DNA of 64,000 bases from Perlabentimonas gracilis (GTDB taxonomy: Bacteria > Bacteroidota > Bacteroidia > Bacteroidales > Tenuifilaceae). Under the pieces are notes generated by a model. That model worked only from the letters and a program-made list of their open reading frames with translations. It had not been told where the DNA came from and made no database searches. Of the stretch, positions 8,866 to 17,391 are shown piece after piece. Where the stretch lies: NCBI RefSeq assembly GCF_011174675.1, contig NZ_JAANIG010000013.1, positions 1-64,000 on the forward strand. The letters run 5' to 3'. Made by a program: the position numbers and the translations under genes. Each line of letters opens with the position of its first letter. Position 1 is the stretch's first letter.

Positions 8866-10104
8866 CTAGTTTATCTTATTGCTTATCCTTTTTCCATAGG
8901 TAATCCATCGCCATAGCCATTCGGCAGGGCCAAATTTGTACCGATTAAGCCACCAGTGGCTAATGGGCAGCTGAATACCCCAAACTATAAGGGTAATGAG
9001 TAATCCCTGAAAAGCATCTACTTTACCGTAAAGGCCCAAACCGTAACCATAAAAAATGGTTGTACATACTATGCTTTGTAAAAGATAGTTGGTAAGCGCC
9101 ATTCGGCCTGTTGATGCAACCATTTGTAAAACTTTTACTTGACTAAACCTACTGTAAAGTAGAAGGCCACCAGTAAAATATGCTAAAGCTAAAATGGGTG
9201 AGCCCAGAAAAAAACCAATGATATGGTAAGCGCCAGACATATCGATAGCAAGTCGTGAATAGTTAAAAACACCAAAGGGATGAAGTGCTGCTATTGGCAA
9301 ACCGATTAGCAGGCTAATCCAAAACACTCTTCGTAGGAAAGGCTTATTCTCGCTAATGCTATTGAGCTTACCGCTCTTACCAAAAGCTAAACCTATTAAA
9401 AACATAGCCAGTACCGATGGAAAAATCACCATAAAACCTGAGTATTGCTGAGCTAACTCAACTGTTCTCATCCTTATCATTTCAAGATAATTTGTACCCG
9501 AATACACCTCGTTGGCAAGTTGAGCCTTTTCGGCAAATGAACTTTCAACCTTTTCAAATTGCTCAAGTACAAAGTCCATATTGGGTAGGTTTTGTAGAAG
9601 CTCAACTATCCCAAAAATTAGGATCTGAAAAAGAAGAATAAAAACAATTAATCCAACAGACCACTTGATTAGACCTTTTACAGAAACCCGCTTAAATGCT
9701 ATTAACAAAAACCCAACCAGGCTATAGGTAATTAGAATATCGCCCGACCATAACAGAAATGCATGTACTAAACCGAACAGCAGTAGCCCAAGCATACGTC
9801 GTTTGAAGAACGAATCCATTAGGATACGCTGGGTTTTTTCCTTAAGCAAAAAGATGCTAAAGCCGAAACCAAAGAGTAGAGAGAATAAGGAGTAGAACTT
9901 TCCTTCGGCAAAAAAATAGATAAAACCACTTGCAATGCTATTAAGCGTTCCACCAGAAAATGGTTGTTCAAGGGTCATTTCAAAAATTGAACTTCGGAAA
10001 ATGGCCATATTCACAAGAAGTATTCCTAGCAATGCAAATCCTCTAACAAAGTCAATCTCCTTGATTCGCTCCTTTGGGGCAATTGGTTTAAAGTTTTCGC
10101 TCAT
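8866..10104 (-). CDS. DUF418 (YeiB-like) membrane protein
   Basis: This 412-residue membrane protein begins with the hallmark of the DUF418/YeiB group: a charged start followed by IDFVRGFALLGILLVNM in the first helix. About ten hydrophobic segments follow, and the C-terminal half carries the conserved GRMALTNYLLQS stretch, with GPAEWLWRW near the end. The family is widespread, integral to the inner membrane and of unproven function; its fold is related to acyltransferase-3-type membrane proteins. It lies within the efflux operon, 33 bases after the adaptor gene and 38 bases before the RND gene, so it is co-transcribed. It may modify the cargo or the envelope for the exporter, but this is only inferred from position. 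Confidence 0.85.
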   Translation of the reverse strand: MSENFKPIAPKERIKEIDFVRGFALLGILLVNMAIFRSSIFEMTLEQPFSGGTLNSIASGFIYFFAEGKFYSLFSLLFGFGFSIFLLKEKTQRILMDSFFKRRMLGLLLFGLVHAFLLWSGDILITYSLVGFLLIAFKRVSVKGLIKWSVGLIVFILLFQILIFGIVELLQNLPNMDFVLEQFEKVESSFAEKAQLANEVYSGTNYLEMIRMRTVELAQQYSGFMVIFPSVLAMFLIGLAFGKSGKLNSISENKPFLRRVFWISLLIGLPIAALHPFGVFNYSRLAIDMSGAYHIIGFFLGSPILALAYFTGGLLLYSRFSQVKVLQMVASTGRMALTNYLLQSIVCTTIFYGYGLGLYGKVDAFQGLLITLIVWGIQLPISHWWLNRYKFGPAEWLWRWITYGKRISNKIN

Positions 10105-10137
10105 AGTAAATTGGTTTGGGTTATGTTGAGTTTTAGT

Positions 10138-11187
10138 TTACCTTACCACTTTAACTTTAGATCTGTTTCTCAAGGTTTCAAAGCCTTTTGTAACCAACCG
10201 TTCGCCTTTTTCTAATCCCGAAGTGATTTGAACCTCGGTTTGGTTCTCCAAACCGAATGTAACTAACCTTTCCTGCGCTAACCCCTTATCCACAACAAAT
10301 ACGGTATTTCCCCTTTGTTTTGAAATAATTACGTTTTTGGGAATTACCAGTGCGCTGTCAACCCTGGCAACAACTATTTCGCCCTTGGCAAACATTCCGG
10401 GTCGTAGCAGCAACTTGAGATTATTAATGGTAATAATCGTTTTGAATGAGCGGGTGGTAACATCAATGGCCGGTGATATTTGAGAGATTATTCCCCGAAG
10501 CGTATCGTTTGGCAATGTATAGTTTGTAATCTTAACCCCTTGTCCAATCTTTACTGTAGGGTAATCCTTTTCAGCCAAGCTGGTTTCCATATATAGCTGG
10601 GTATAATCCATAATTTTAAACATTACAGTATTGGCATCGATGCGAGTTGCCGGAGTTTGATACGGCAATTCAACAATTACACCAGAAAATGGTGCTTTAA
10701 TCTGCATTTTAGCAAGCCTAATCAGGGCATCCTCGTAAGAATATTTTGAGTTGATATAGTCAATCTCGGCGTTTTTTAGCTCGCTAAGGGTAACACCACC
10801 CTTTTCGTAAAGCGATTGCTGCTTCTCGTAAACCTGTTTCGATATTTCAAGTCTAAGTTTAAGTGATGTTATCTTTATATTGTTTTCGAACTCTTTATCC
10901 TCAATTCTAATGATCTCATCGCCCTCGGTAACGTAATCGCCCAGCGAGTATTTCTTTCCTGTTTTGGGGTTAGTTAGCAGATTGTAAATACCCGAAATTT
11001 CACTTTTTAGGGCTGCCTCTTTAATGGGACTAACATTTCCAGTAGTCTCAATGAAACGCTCAATAGATTTTAGCCCTAAATCCATAACCGAAACGGGAAC
11101 AGATATATCCTTATTCAAATCTTCGTCGGATTGATTGCAGGATAAAAACATCAGGGCTATTACTGTGATGGCTATTAGTTTTCTCAT
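10138..11187 (-). CDS. RND efflux periplasmic adaptor (membrane fusion lipoprotein)
   Basis: This 349-residue protein starts with a lipoprotein signal (hydrophobic core and LMFLSC, lipidated Cys17). It then has the adaptor layout: a beta-barrel/lipoyl half (GNVSPIKEAALKSEISG), an alpha-helical hairpin (about 90-140, rich in Lys/Glu/Leu), the second lipoyl half (MQIKAPFSGVIVELP), a beta-barrel domain and a membrane-proximal domain ending in RSKVKVVR. Adaptors of this HlyD/AcrA class bridge an inner-membrane pump and a TolC channel. It lies 25 bases after the TolC-like gene and is the only adaptor in the operon, so it must serve both RND permeases, and possibly the ABC permeases, if these all act with a channel. 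Confidence 0.92.
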   Translation of the reverse strand: MRKLIAITVIALMFLSCNQSDEDLNKDISVPVSVMDLGLKSIERFIETTGNVSPIKEAALKSEISGIYNLLTNPKTGKKYSLGDYVTEGDEIIRIEDKEFENNIKITSLKLRLEISKQVYEKQQSLYEKGGVTLSELKNAEIDYINSKYSYEDALIRLAKMQIKAPFSGVIVELPYQTPATRIDANTVMFKIMDYTQLYMETSLAEKDYPTVKIGQGVKITNYTLPNDTLRGIISQISPAIDVTTRSFKTIITINNLKLLLRPGMFAKGEIVVARVDSALVIPKNVIISKQRGNTVFVVDKGLAQERLVTFGLENQTEVQITSGLEKGERLVTKGFETLRNRSKVKVVR

Positions 11188-11212
11188 TGCAGTAGTTTTA
11201 TACTATTATGTT

Positions 11213-12727
11213 TTACTTTACGTTTTGCAGGTTTTGCTGGAACTCCAAGGGCACAAAAGAGGTATTCCTCTCGAAGTCCCAAAGCGATTGTATTTTCAGG
11301 TTAAGCAATTCCAACTTGTAGTTGATAAGGGCATTGGAAAGATTTATTTTTTTCTGCGAAAGCTGGTTCTGATAGCGCTCCAAATCGATACTGGTTAAAT
11401 CGCCGTTTTTGTATCGCTCTAGATTGATCTCGTATGTTAGCTTGGCATTCTTTTCGTTCTGCTCAGCAATGGCAATCTGAGTGGAAAGGTTTTGCAAGTT
11501 GCGATAGATTTTTCGGATATTAATTACGATGTCCTTTTCAAGCTCCTTAAGGTCAATTTCTTTTGACTCGACCCTGAGCTCTGCTGCTCTTATGCGCGCT
11601 TTTCTTTCGCCCCAATCGAAAATGGGAATTGAGAATGAAACCCCAACCTGTGGGCTGCGCGTGGGCTTATCGTACATATTTATGAACTGCTCATTGTTGC
11701 CCATTATTCCAATGGAAAGGTTTACATCACCTTTAAACTCATTGGTTGCAGAGGTTTCAATCAGATCCATTTCGGCATTGTTTAAATCAATTTTTCGCTG
11801 GGTTAGTTCAAGTCTTTGGCTTAGCCCATTTTCAATGGCCTTGTCTAAATCTACCAGCACAGGGATGTAGTTAATATCAGTTGATATTTCAACCTTTTCA
11901 TCAAGGGGTAAGCCAATTAGCTGCTTAAACTGATCCATTGAGTTTTCAAGGTCAACCAGGGCATTGTCGAGGTTGGATTGGCTGGTGGCATAGTTTAGCT
12001 CACCCTGAAGGAGTTCTTCCTGAGCCGAAAGACCAGCCTCAACCTTACTGCGAATAATTTCCAAGCTTACCTTTTGATTTTCGAACTCTTCGCAAGATAT
12101 CTGAACCGACATCTGCTTTTGATAAATTGTGTAGAACGCCTGCGTAACCATTCGCTCCATGCTAAGCATCTGTATTGAGTATGCAAGGGTTGAATTCTCG
12201 AGGCTAAGTTGATTCCTCTTAAGATTCATCTGGGTTCGGTTGTAGGTAAACAGCGGCTGGTTATAGCTAAGGAAAAAATTATTATTAAAACCGCTGTAGG
12301 TTTTTGTAGTGGTCCCAGGATTAAGTGGATCCTGGTTGTTCACATCCGATTTGGTGTTCAGGTACTCAAAATTATTTCTTAACGACAGGGTGCCATCGGT
12401 CCACTTTATGGGTTGGGCAATGAGCAATCCTCCGCTTGATGATATACGCTCCGATTTATACCACTGCGAAAAATACTCATCGTATGAATCGCTAACCGAA
12501 TATTCAATGGGAGCAACATTCAACGAAAAGAATGATTTCAGCCTAGCCAGCTGGGCATTTAACAGCTCTCGACTCTGCTCCATATTAATTCTCGACTGCC
12601 TAATCTCCGGGCTGTTCTCAAGGGAAATGAGCATTGCATCTTCAAGGGTGATAATTTTTTGTGCATAAGAGTTTAGCACAAATACCGAAGCAAACCCTAG
12701 AGCAAAAATAAATTTTAAATGTTTCAT
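11213..12727 (-). CDS. TolC family outer membrane efflux protein
   Basis: This 504-residue protein has a cleavable signal peptide (hydrophobic core, likely cut after NSYAQ). Its mature start, ITLEDAMLISLENSPEIRQSRIN, is the typical TolC-family repeat start. Long amphipathic helices with periodic Asn, Glu and Leu follow, in two internal repeats, with beta-strand segments between them (FNNNFFLSYNQPLFTYNRTQ and SPQVGVSFSIPIFDWGERKA). The family forms trimeric outer-membrane beta-barrels with a periplasmic alpha-helical tunnel. It is the only outer-membrane component of the operon, and lies 25 bases upstream of the adaptor gene and 74 bases downstream of the large ABC permease gene. Confidence 0.92.
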   Translation of the reverse strand: MKHLKFIFALGFASVFVLNSYAQKIITLEDAMLISLENSPEIRQSRINMEQSRELLNAQLARLKSFFSLNVAPIEYSVSDSYDEYFSQWYKSERISSSGGLLIAQPIKWTDGTLSLRNNFEYLNTKSDVNNQDPLNPGTTTKTYSGFNNNFFLSYNQPLFTYNRTQMNLKRNQLSLENSTLAYSIQMLSMERMVTQAFYTIYQKQMSVQISCEEFENQKVSLEIIRSKVEAGLSAQEELLQGELNYATSQSNLDNALVDLENSMDQFKQLIGLPLDEKVEISTDINYIPVLVDLDKAIENGLSQRLELTQRKIDLNNAEMDLIETSATNEFKGDVNLSIGIMGNNEQFINMYDKPTRSPQVGVSFSIPIFDWGERKARIRAAELRVESKEIDLKELEKDIVINIRKIYRNLQNLSTQIAIAEQNEKNAKLTYEINLERYKNGDLTSIDLERYQNQLSQKKINLSNALINYKLELLNLKIQSLWDFERNTSFVPLEFQQNLQNVK

Positions 12728-12801
12728 ATTCGAGTGTTATAGTACATTCAGATTACCTTTTAGTTTTAATTATTGGCTGTAATATATTATTAAACTGATT
12801 T

Positions 12802-15800
12802 TTATTGTTTCATAACCCATTTAATGGCATCGGCAAAAATAATTCTTCCTACCGATTTGTTGGTTAGCTCCACCTTGGCATTCTCTGGTGATATATAGTA
12901 AGTTCCAAGGTAGTTCCACCCACTATCGAGCTCCTCGTCGCTTAGGGTTATATCATCAACGCCATCGTCATGATAAACTCTGTAGTTGTAGTTCGACTTT
13001 CGTTTATTGCGACCCCAGTAAACATTTACCTTGGCGGTATGGCAGTACACATCGTAGTACGCTCCCTGTGGTAAATTAGGTGTCCACTTGGCATATCTGC
13101 TACCATCACCCGAAGCAGTATAGTAACCTGACCGAACATATTTTCCATAAAACCCGGACTCAAGGACAGGTTTCCACTCATTTGGCGGGTTCCATACATG
13201 AATGCCCGTGTACTTATACTCTTTTGCTGAGTCTTTATTAATGAGTGATTTTAAATAGCTTTCTTCTATTTCCTGTACTACTTCAAAGCCATCGTCTTCA
13301 TTGTCAACAACAAATTCGTTTTCTTTAATATCGCTATCAAAAAACGGGATCTTAGCCACTCCATCTAATTTTGCGTTACGCCTTAATTCATCAAATCCAG
13401 AAAGATCAAAAGCTATTGTATTCGGCAAATTTTCAGACACTCCAGTAAATATATTCATCCGTATAGGTTCACTATTGAACACAACACCAAGCTCCTTGGC
13501 CGACTGAGCAGGTATGAAAATTCTTTGAAAATGATCGGGTTGCCGAGGTTCCTCGCTAGTAAAGCTCCGAGTATTACCACCCAAAAAGAATGAAACCTCC
13601 ACAATACCATCAACAGAAGTGGGATTGGATATACTAGCCCTAACCTGATACTTTGTATAATCGCCATCCAGAACCTTATGGGTTTGAAGATTACTAATTA
13701 TAAAACCCGGTAAGCTGGTTGAGGTATACCAATTCTCAACCTCACTAGCAATTGAGCTATTAAAGTTGTTTACTACCAAGCTATCAAACTCACTGAATGA
13801 CCAGATTTGGCGATGGTTCTCCGCAATTAATCCATTCAGCAATTCATCAAAAATATTTTTGTTGAAGCGAGAACGAAGGATTGAGAATAATTGATTCCCT
13901 TTAGCTAAAACTATATCATTCATTACAAGTGGATTAAAAGAATTCTTCTCCTTGTCAATTTGTCTCTTCCCCTCATTAAGTATCATGCTTAAGCTGGCTT
14001 GTTGTAACTCGAGGTTAATCTTTTCGTTATTTGATATACCCCTAAAGTACCAAGTATTTTGAGGCATATAGTTTAAGTATCGATTTAATAAGTACACCTC
14101 GGTGGCTGAATTAAGAATGGGCCAGCTATGGCTTTCGAGACTTGTTATAAAACTGTAGTAGTATGGTATTAAGGAAAAAGTGTACCGATCCATTAGCTCA
14201 CCAAACTCAAACCATTCTGTTGGTGAGGCCATAAGATTCGCCCTTACAAAACGCTTGAAAATTCGACTCTGTAGTTCGACGTCTGTAACCTCCTCGTTGT
14301 TGGATTTCATCTGCCTCTCAGCTCTCTTTTTGCGTCGAGTAAAATCGGTTTCATCCATTAGAACCCCTTTTTCGGGATAAAAGATTATTTCGGGCTGAAC
14401 CGCATCACTTACGTTAGAAAAAATATGCCTATCAATAGAAATATTTAGCGGAACCTCGGCCAAGCTTAATCGGTTAAATCCAAAACCTAAACCTATTGAT
14501 GCCTCATATTCATTTTTCAATTCCCTGATAATGGAGGGTAAGGTATCGCCAAGCTCTTCAAACTGCTCAGCATAGTAATCGTTACCCTTAATGGTATAAA
14601 TTGAATACTCTATCGAGTCAACATTAAGACTATGTTTCTGGTAGTTCCCAATAAGTAGACTGACTTTTGGTAAAGGATCGGTATTTGAAAACTCGAATTT
14701 CCCGTTTTTATCAGATATACTTTCGCCTTGTGATATTGCAACCAGGTTTTCCCTTGTAGATACGCTTACCGAAAATTGGGCAAAGTTAACATTTTGATAT
14801 GCAGGTTTATTTGTAGCATAGGTTACTCCTGCTAAAGGATACCACAACGATTCGCTTGTTAAACAAACAAAATTTGGCGTAATATAAGCAAAACGCTTGT
14901 GTGCTCTAAAAAGCTCCATCGACAGGTTATCATCATATTCATTGGGATGTATATCAAGAAAATGCGTGTTTTCATTTATACTACCACTATAACTAAATTC
15001 GATTGTTTTGGATGAGTCTGCTGGGAGCGTTTGGTTAGGAATAAACAAAAGGTGTAAATTCCGATAATACTCAACATTGTGACCATCAATCTGTATAGTT
15101 GAAATTGTAAGTGAGGGATTTAGGCTAAACAACAGCGTATCTACCTGAATATTATTTTCATTTGATACTTTAATGGAAGTACTTACCTCAATTTTACTAC
15201 CATTGTGCTTTAAATCAATGTCATATTCACAAATTCGTACCGTTGGAAAAGAAAGAAACCTATTATTGAGATCAACCATTGCCTGCTTTTCTTCAAGTAC
15301 ATCCTTTTTTTGGCTGATATACATAAAGCCGAGATATGCACTGCTGAAGAATAAAACGGCAGCAAAAACCAAGGGCAAAAATGCATTACGTGGAGTTTGA
15401 GGCAATCTGTTTAGCTTAAACACAGTAAAGAATATAAATGCTAGGCCTAACAAAAAGTAAACTCCTCGGTGCAAAACCACTGAGCTTAGGTCTCCAAAAC
15501 CACCTATGGTTGAACTTAGCAACGGAATCCGATAGCCTATGTAATCGAAAAGATGATGGTAAACATCGTTTAGGTAGAAAACGGTTAGGGCGATATAGCC
15601 AAGAATTATAATAAAAGTGATGGCCTGGTTACGAAGCACACTCATTAAGAAAAAAGATAGGCCAAGAATGAAGGTTAGCGTTGGCAAGCTGATAAGAATT
15701 GGATAAAGGAAAAATTCAACCACACCCTTCGCCGAATCGGCACTAATAAACGAAAAACCTATGCCAATAATTAGTACAACAAGATTTAGCAAAAGAAACA

Positions 15801-16149
15801 CTGTAAGAATGCCCAGTGTTTTACCAAATACATACTCAAAATTTGTCATCGACCGAACGTAGATAACCTCTACAGTATCGTTTTTTCTATCCTGTTTTAA
15901 AAATTCGGATGCAAGAAATACAGCAACTATAGCCTGTCCAAGATTAAGGATTATCAGATTTGCATTGGGTAACGATGCTGGCAGGGCTCTGTAAATCCAT
16001 GGAACCCCAGTATTATCGAGAAAAACAACAAGATTGAAAATTCCGATGCCAACGATAGCCATTGCTGCAAAAATTCTGAAAAACCAACTCCTCAGGAGCG
16101 TTTTCCTTTCAAAACGGGCTACCGTAAAAAGGTTGTGGAGTGCACTCAT
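12802..16149 (-). CDS. ABC-2 permease with M1-peptidase-like ectodomain and golvesin-type C-terminal domain
   Basis: A 1115-residue protein. Residues 1-280 hold about seven membrane segments of an ABC-2 permease. Residues about 290-900 resemble the exported part of the Bacteroidota 'ABC permease/M1 aminopeptidase' fusions: a beta-rich start (VRICEYDIDLKHNGSKIEV), the FVCLTSESLWYPL region, then a helical part. No HExxH zinc motif is present anywhere; the equivalent stretch appears to be SLESHSWPILNSATEVYL, so peptidase activity is probably lost. Residues about 978-1115 match a golvesin C-terminal-like domain: RYAKWTPNLPQGAYYDVY, then VYHDDGVDDITL and a final FADAIKWV. That domain type is found on secreted enzymes and probably binds carbohydrate. 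The start codon overlaps the stop of the ATPase gene (ATGA), so the two make one ABC exporter by translational coupling. Confidence 0.85.
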   Translation of the reverse strand: MSALHNLFTVARFERKTLLRSWFFRIFAAMAIVGIGIFNLVVFLDNTGVPWIYRALPASLPNANLIILNLGQAIVAVFLASEFLKQDRKNDTVEVIYVRSMTNFEYVFGKTLGILTVFLLLNLVVLIIGIGFSFISADSAKGVVEFFLYPILISLPTLTFILGLSFFLMSVLRNQAITFIIILGYIALTVFYLNDVYHHLFDYIGYRIPLLSSTIGGFGDLSSVVLHRGVYFLLGLAFIFFTVFKLNRLPQTPRNAFLPLVFAAVLFFSSAYLGFMYISQKKDVLEEKQAMVDLNNRFLSFPTVRICEYDIDLKHNGSKIEVSTSIKVSNENNIQVDTLLFSLNPSLTISTIQIDGHNVEYYRNLHLLFIPNQTLPADSSKTIEFSYSGSINENTHFLDIHPNEYDDNLSMELFRAHKRFAYITPNFVCLTSESLWYPLAGVTYATNKPAYQNVNFAQFSVSVSTRENLVAISQGESISDKNGKFEFSNTDPLPKVSLLIGNYQKHSLNVDSIEYSIYTIKGNDYYAEQFEELGDTLPSIIRELKNEYEASIGLGFGFNRLSLAEVPLNISIDRHIFSNVSDAVQPEIIFYPEKGVLMDETDFTRRKKRAERQMKSNNEEVTDVELQSRIFKRFVRANLMASPTEWFEFGELMDRYTFSLIPYYYSFITSLESHSWPILNSATEVYLLNRYLNYMPQNTWYFRGISNNEKINLELQQASLSMILNEGKRQIDKEKNSFNPLVMNDIVLAKGNQLFSILRSRFNKNIFDELLNGLIAENHRQIWSFSEFDSLVVNNFNSSIASEVENWYTSTSLPGFIISNLQTHKVLDGDYTKYQVRASISNPTSVDGIVEVSFFLGGNTRSFTSEEPRQPDHFQRIFIPAQSAKELGVVFNSEPIRMNIFTGVSENLPNTIAFDLSGFDELRRNAKLDGVAKIPFFDSDIKENEFVVDNEDDGFEVVQEIEESYLKSLINKDSAKEYKYTGIHVWNPPNEWKPVLESGFYGKYVRSGYYTASGDGSRYAKWTPNLPQGAYYDVYCHTAKVNVYWGRNKRKSNYNYRVYHDDGVDDITLSDEELDSGWNYLGTYYISPENAKVELTNKSVGRIIFADAIKWVMKQ

Positions 16150-17045
16150 CGTAATTCAAGTTTTTTTTGCGCTAAATACTCCATAAAGTAAACGTAAGCA
16201 TGCTCAAGATTTGGTTCAATGGGAATTGCATTGTAGCCATTGAGCTCCTCGCCAACCAGCTGCACCTCCCACCCCTCATCCGATGGAATGGTTGAAATAA
16301 CAGCGTATTTCTCCTTGAGCAACTCATACTCAAACCCAGATGTGGAGAGCTGCCAAACGTGCCCTTGGGCTTTCTGCACCAGCTCCTCGGGGGTTCCATA
16401 AAATCCAACCTGGCCGTTGTTAAGTAGTGCAAGGCATTGACACACGCTAGAAATATCGCCAACAATATGTGTTGAAAGGATAATGATAACATCCCGTTGG
16501 CTTAGTTCCGACAGGATGTTGCGAAAACGTATTCTTTCCTCCGGATCAAGCCCTGTGGTTGGCTCATCTACTATAACAATTTTGGGGTCTCCGATAAGGG
16601 CTTGGGCAATACCTAATCGGCGTTTCATTCCTCCCGACAGCTTATTTGCACTCCTTTCGCGCACATCGAAAAGACCAACCTTTTCGAGCCATTCATCCAC
16701 TTTGGCAGAACGCTCCTTTGCGCTTCGAATTCCAGATAACCCTGCTGCATAATCGAGAAACTCCCATGTTCTTAGCCTTGTGAAAAAGCGGAAATCCTGT
16801 GGTAAGTATCCTAGCAATTTACGAATCTCGCCTCGTTGTTTCTGAATATCGAAACCATTTACATTAACCCTGCCGGTGGAAGGATTCATAAGCGTTACCA
16901 GAATGCGCATTAGGGTGGATTTTCCTGCACCATTAGGACCAAGTAGTCCAAACATTCCGTTTTCTATTTCAAGATTTACGTCAGCAAGCGCTTTCTTGCC
17001 ATTGTCGTATACCTTTCCAAGATTCTCAATACTTATTCTCATCAA
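16146..17045 (-). CDS. ABC transporter ATP-binding protein
   Basis: This 299-residue cytoplasmic ATPase has Walker A GPNGAGKST at residues 36-44, signature LSGGMKRR, Walker B IVIVDEP, the D-loop TGLDPEER and switch His in LSTHIV, all intact. A C-terminal extension of about 80 residues (after GTPEELVQKAQGHVW) is of the kind seen in ABC-2 exporters of the CcmA/GldA type. It is the first gene of the eight-gene operon and overlaps the following permease gene by four bases. It shares long identical stretches with the ATPase fused to the RND protein (MFGLLGPNGAGKSTLMRI; ERIRFRN), so the two arose by duplication. Confidence 0.92.
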   Translation of the reverse strand: MMRISIENLGKVYDNGKKALADVNLEIENGMFGLLGPNGAGKSTLMRILVTLMNPSTGRVNVNGFDIQKQRGEIRKLLGYLPQDFRFFTRLRTWEFLDYAAGLSGIRSAKERSAKVDEWLEKVGLFDVRERSANKLSGGMKRRLGIAQALIGDPKIVIVDEPTTGLDPEERIRFRNILSELSQRDVIIILSTHIVGDISSVCQCLALLNNGQVGFYGTPEELVQKAQGHVWQLSTSGFEYELLKEKYAVISTIPSDEGWEVQLVGEELNGYNAIPIEPNLEHAYVYFMEYLAQKKLELR

Positions 17046-17203
17046 AAAAATATATTGGGAAATACTCTCCCCCTTTCGGTTAATAAAGTAGCGCTAGAAT
17101 TTTGAAAATTGATCAAAAATTAAACCAACACACATATTCATCTATAAATCTGATAAATCGTTTGGTACTAAATGTAATAAAGTGTTCCTTTTCGCATACT
17201 GGG

Positions 17204-17219
17204 TGTTCGAAAACGAACA
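17204..17219. promoter_or_regulatory. Palindrome, possible operator of the efflux operon
   Basis: TGTTCGAAAACGAACA, a perfect 6-bp inverted repeat around AAAA, lies about 160 bases before the first gene of the operon. Its size and symmetry suit a dimeric repressor. No regulator gene is adjacent and no second copy was seen in the window, so the role is a guess. Confidence 0.3.
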
Positions 17220-17328
17220 ATTTGGCCTATTTTAATAGTCTTGCTAAAAGAAAGAAAACTATAAAAACAGCTTAAGGATTCCAATAAGTTCTAACTCGCT
17301 TACAAAGCAAATCTAATGAGTTATAATG

Positions 17329-17366
17329 AGGCCTGCTTGTTTAGGAAAAACTTAACAAGCTGGCCT
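17329..17366. repeat. Hairpin after the MacB-like permease gene, possible terminator
   Basis: AGGCC-t-GCTTGTT (17329-17341) pairs with AACAAGC-t-GGCCT (17354-17366) around a 12-base loop, giving 12 paired bases with one T-T mismatch. It begins about 25 bases after the stop codon of the gene ending at 17392. The minus strand has no T-run after it, so it is an atypical terminator or an RNA-stabilising 3' hairpin. Confidence 0.45.
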
Positions 17367-17391
17367 TTAAAACCAATGTTTACATTTGATA

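Larger units (their letters stand above)
17046..17391. other. Intergenic region with leader of the efflux operon
   Basis: 346 bases separate the MacB-like permease from the efflux operon; both are on the minus strand. No gene is evident. The region should carry the terminator of the first transcript and the promoter of the second. It holds a hairpin at 17329-17366 and a 16-bp palindrome at 17204-17219 (both listed separately). No convincing TAnnTTTG/TTTG promoter pair was found on the minus strand. Confidence 0.6.
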
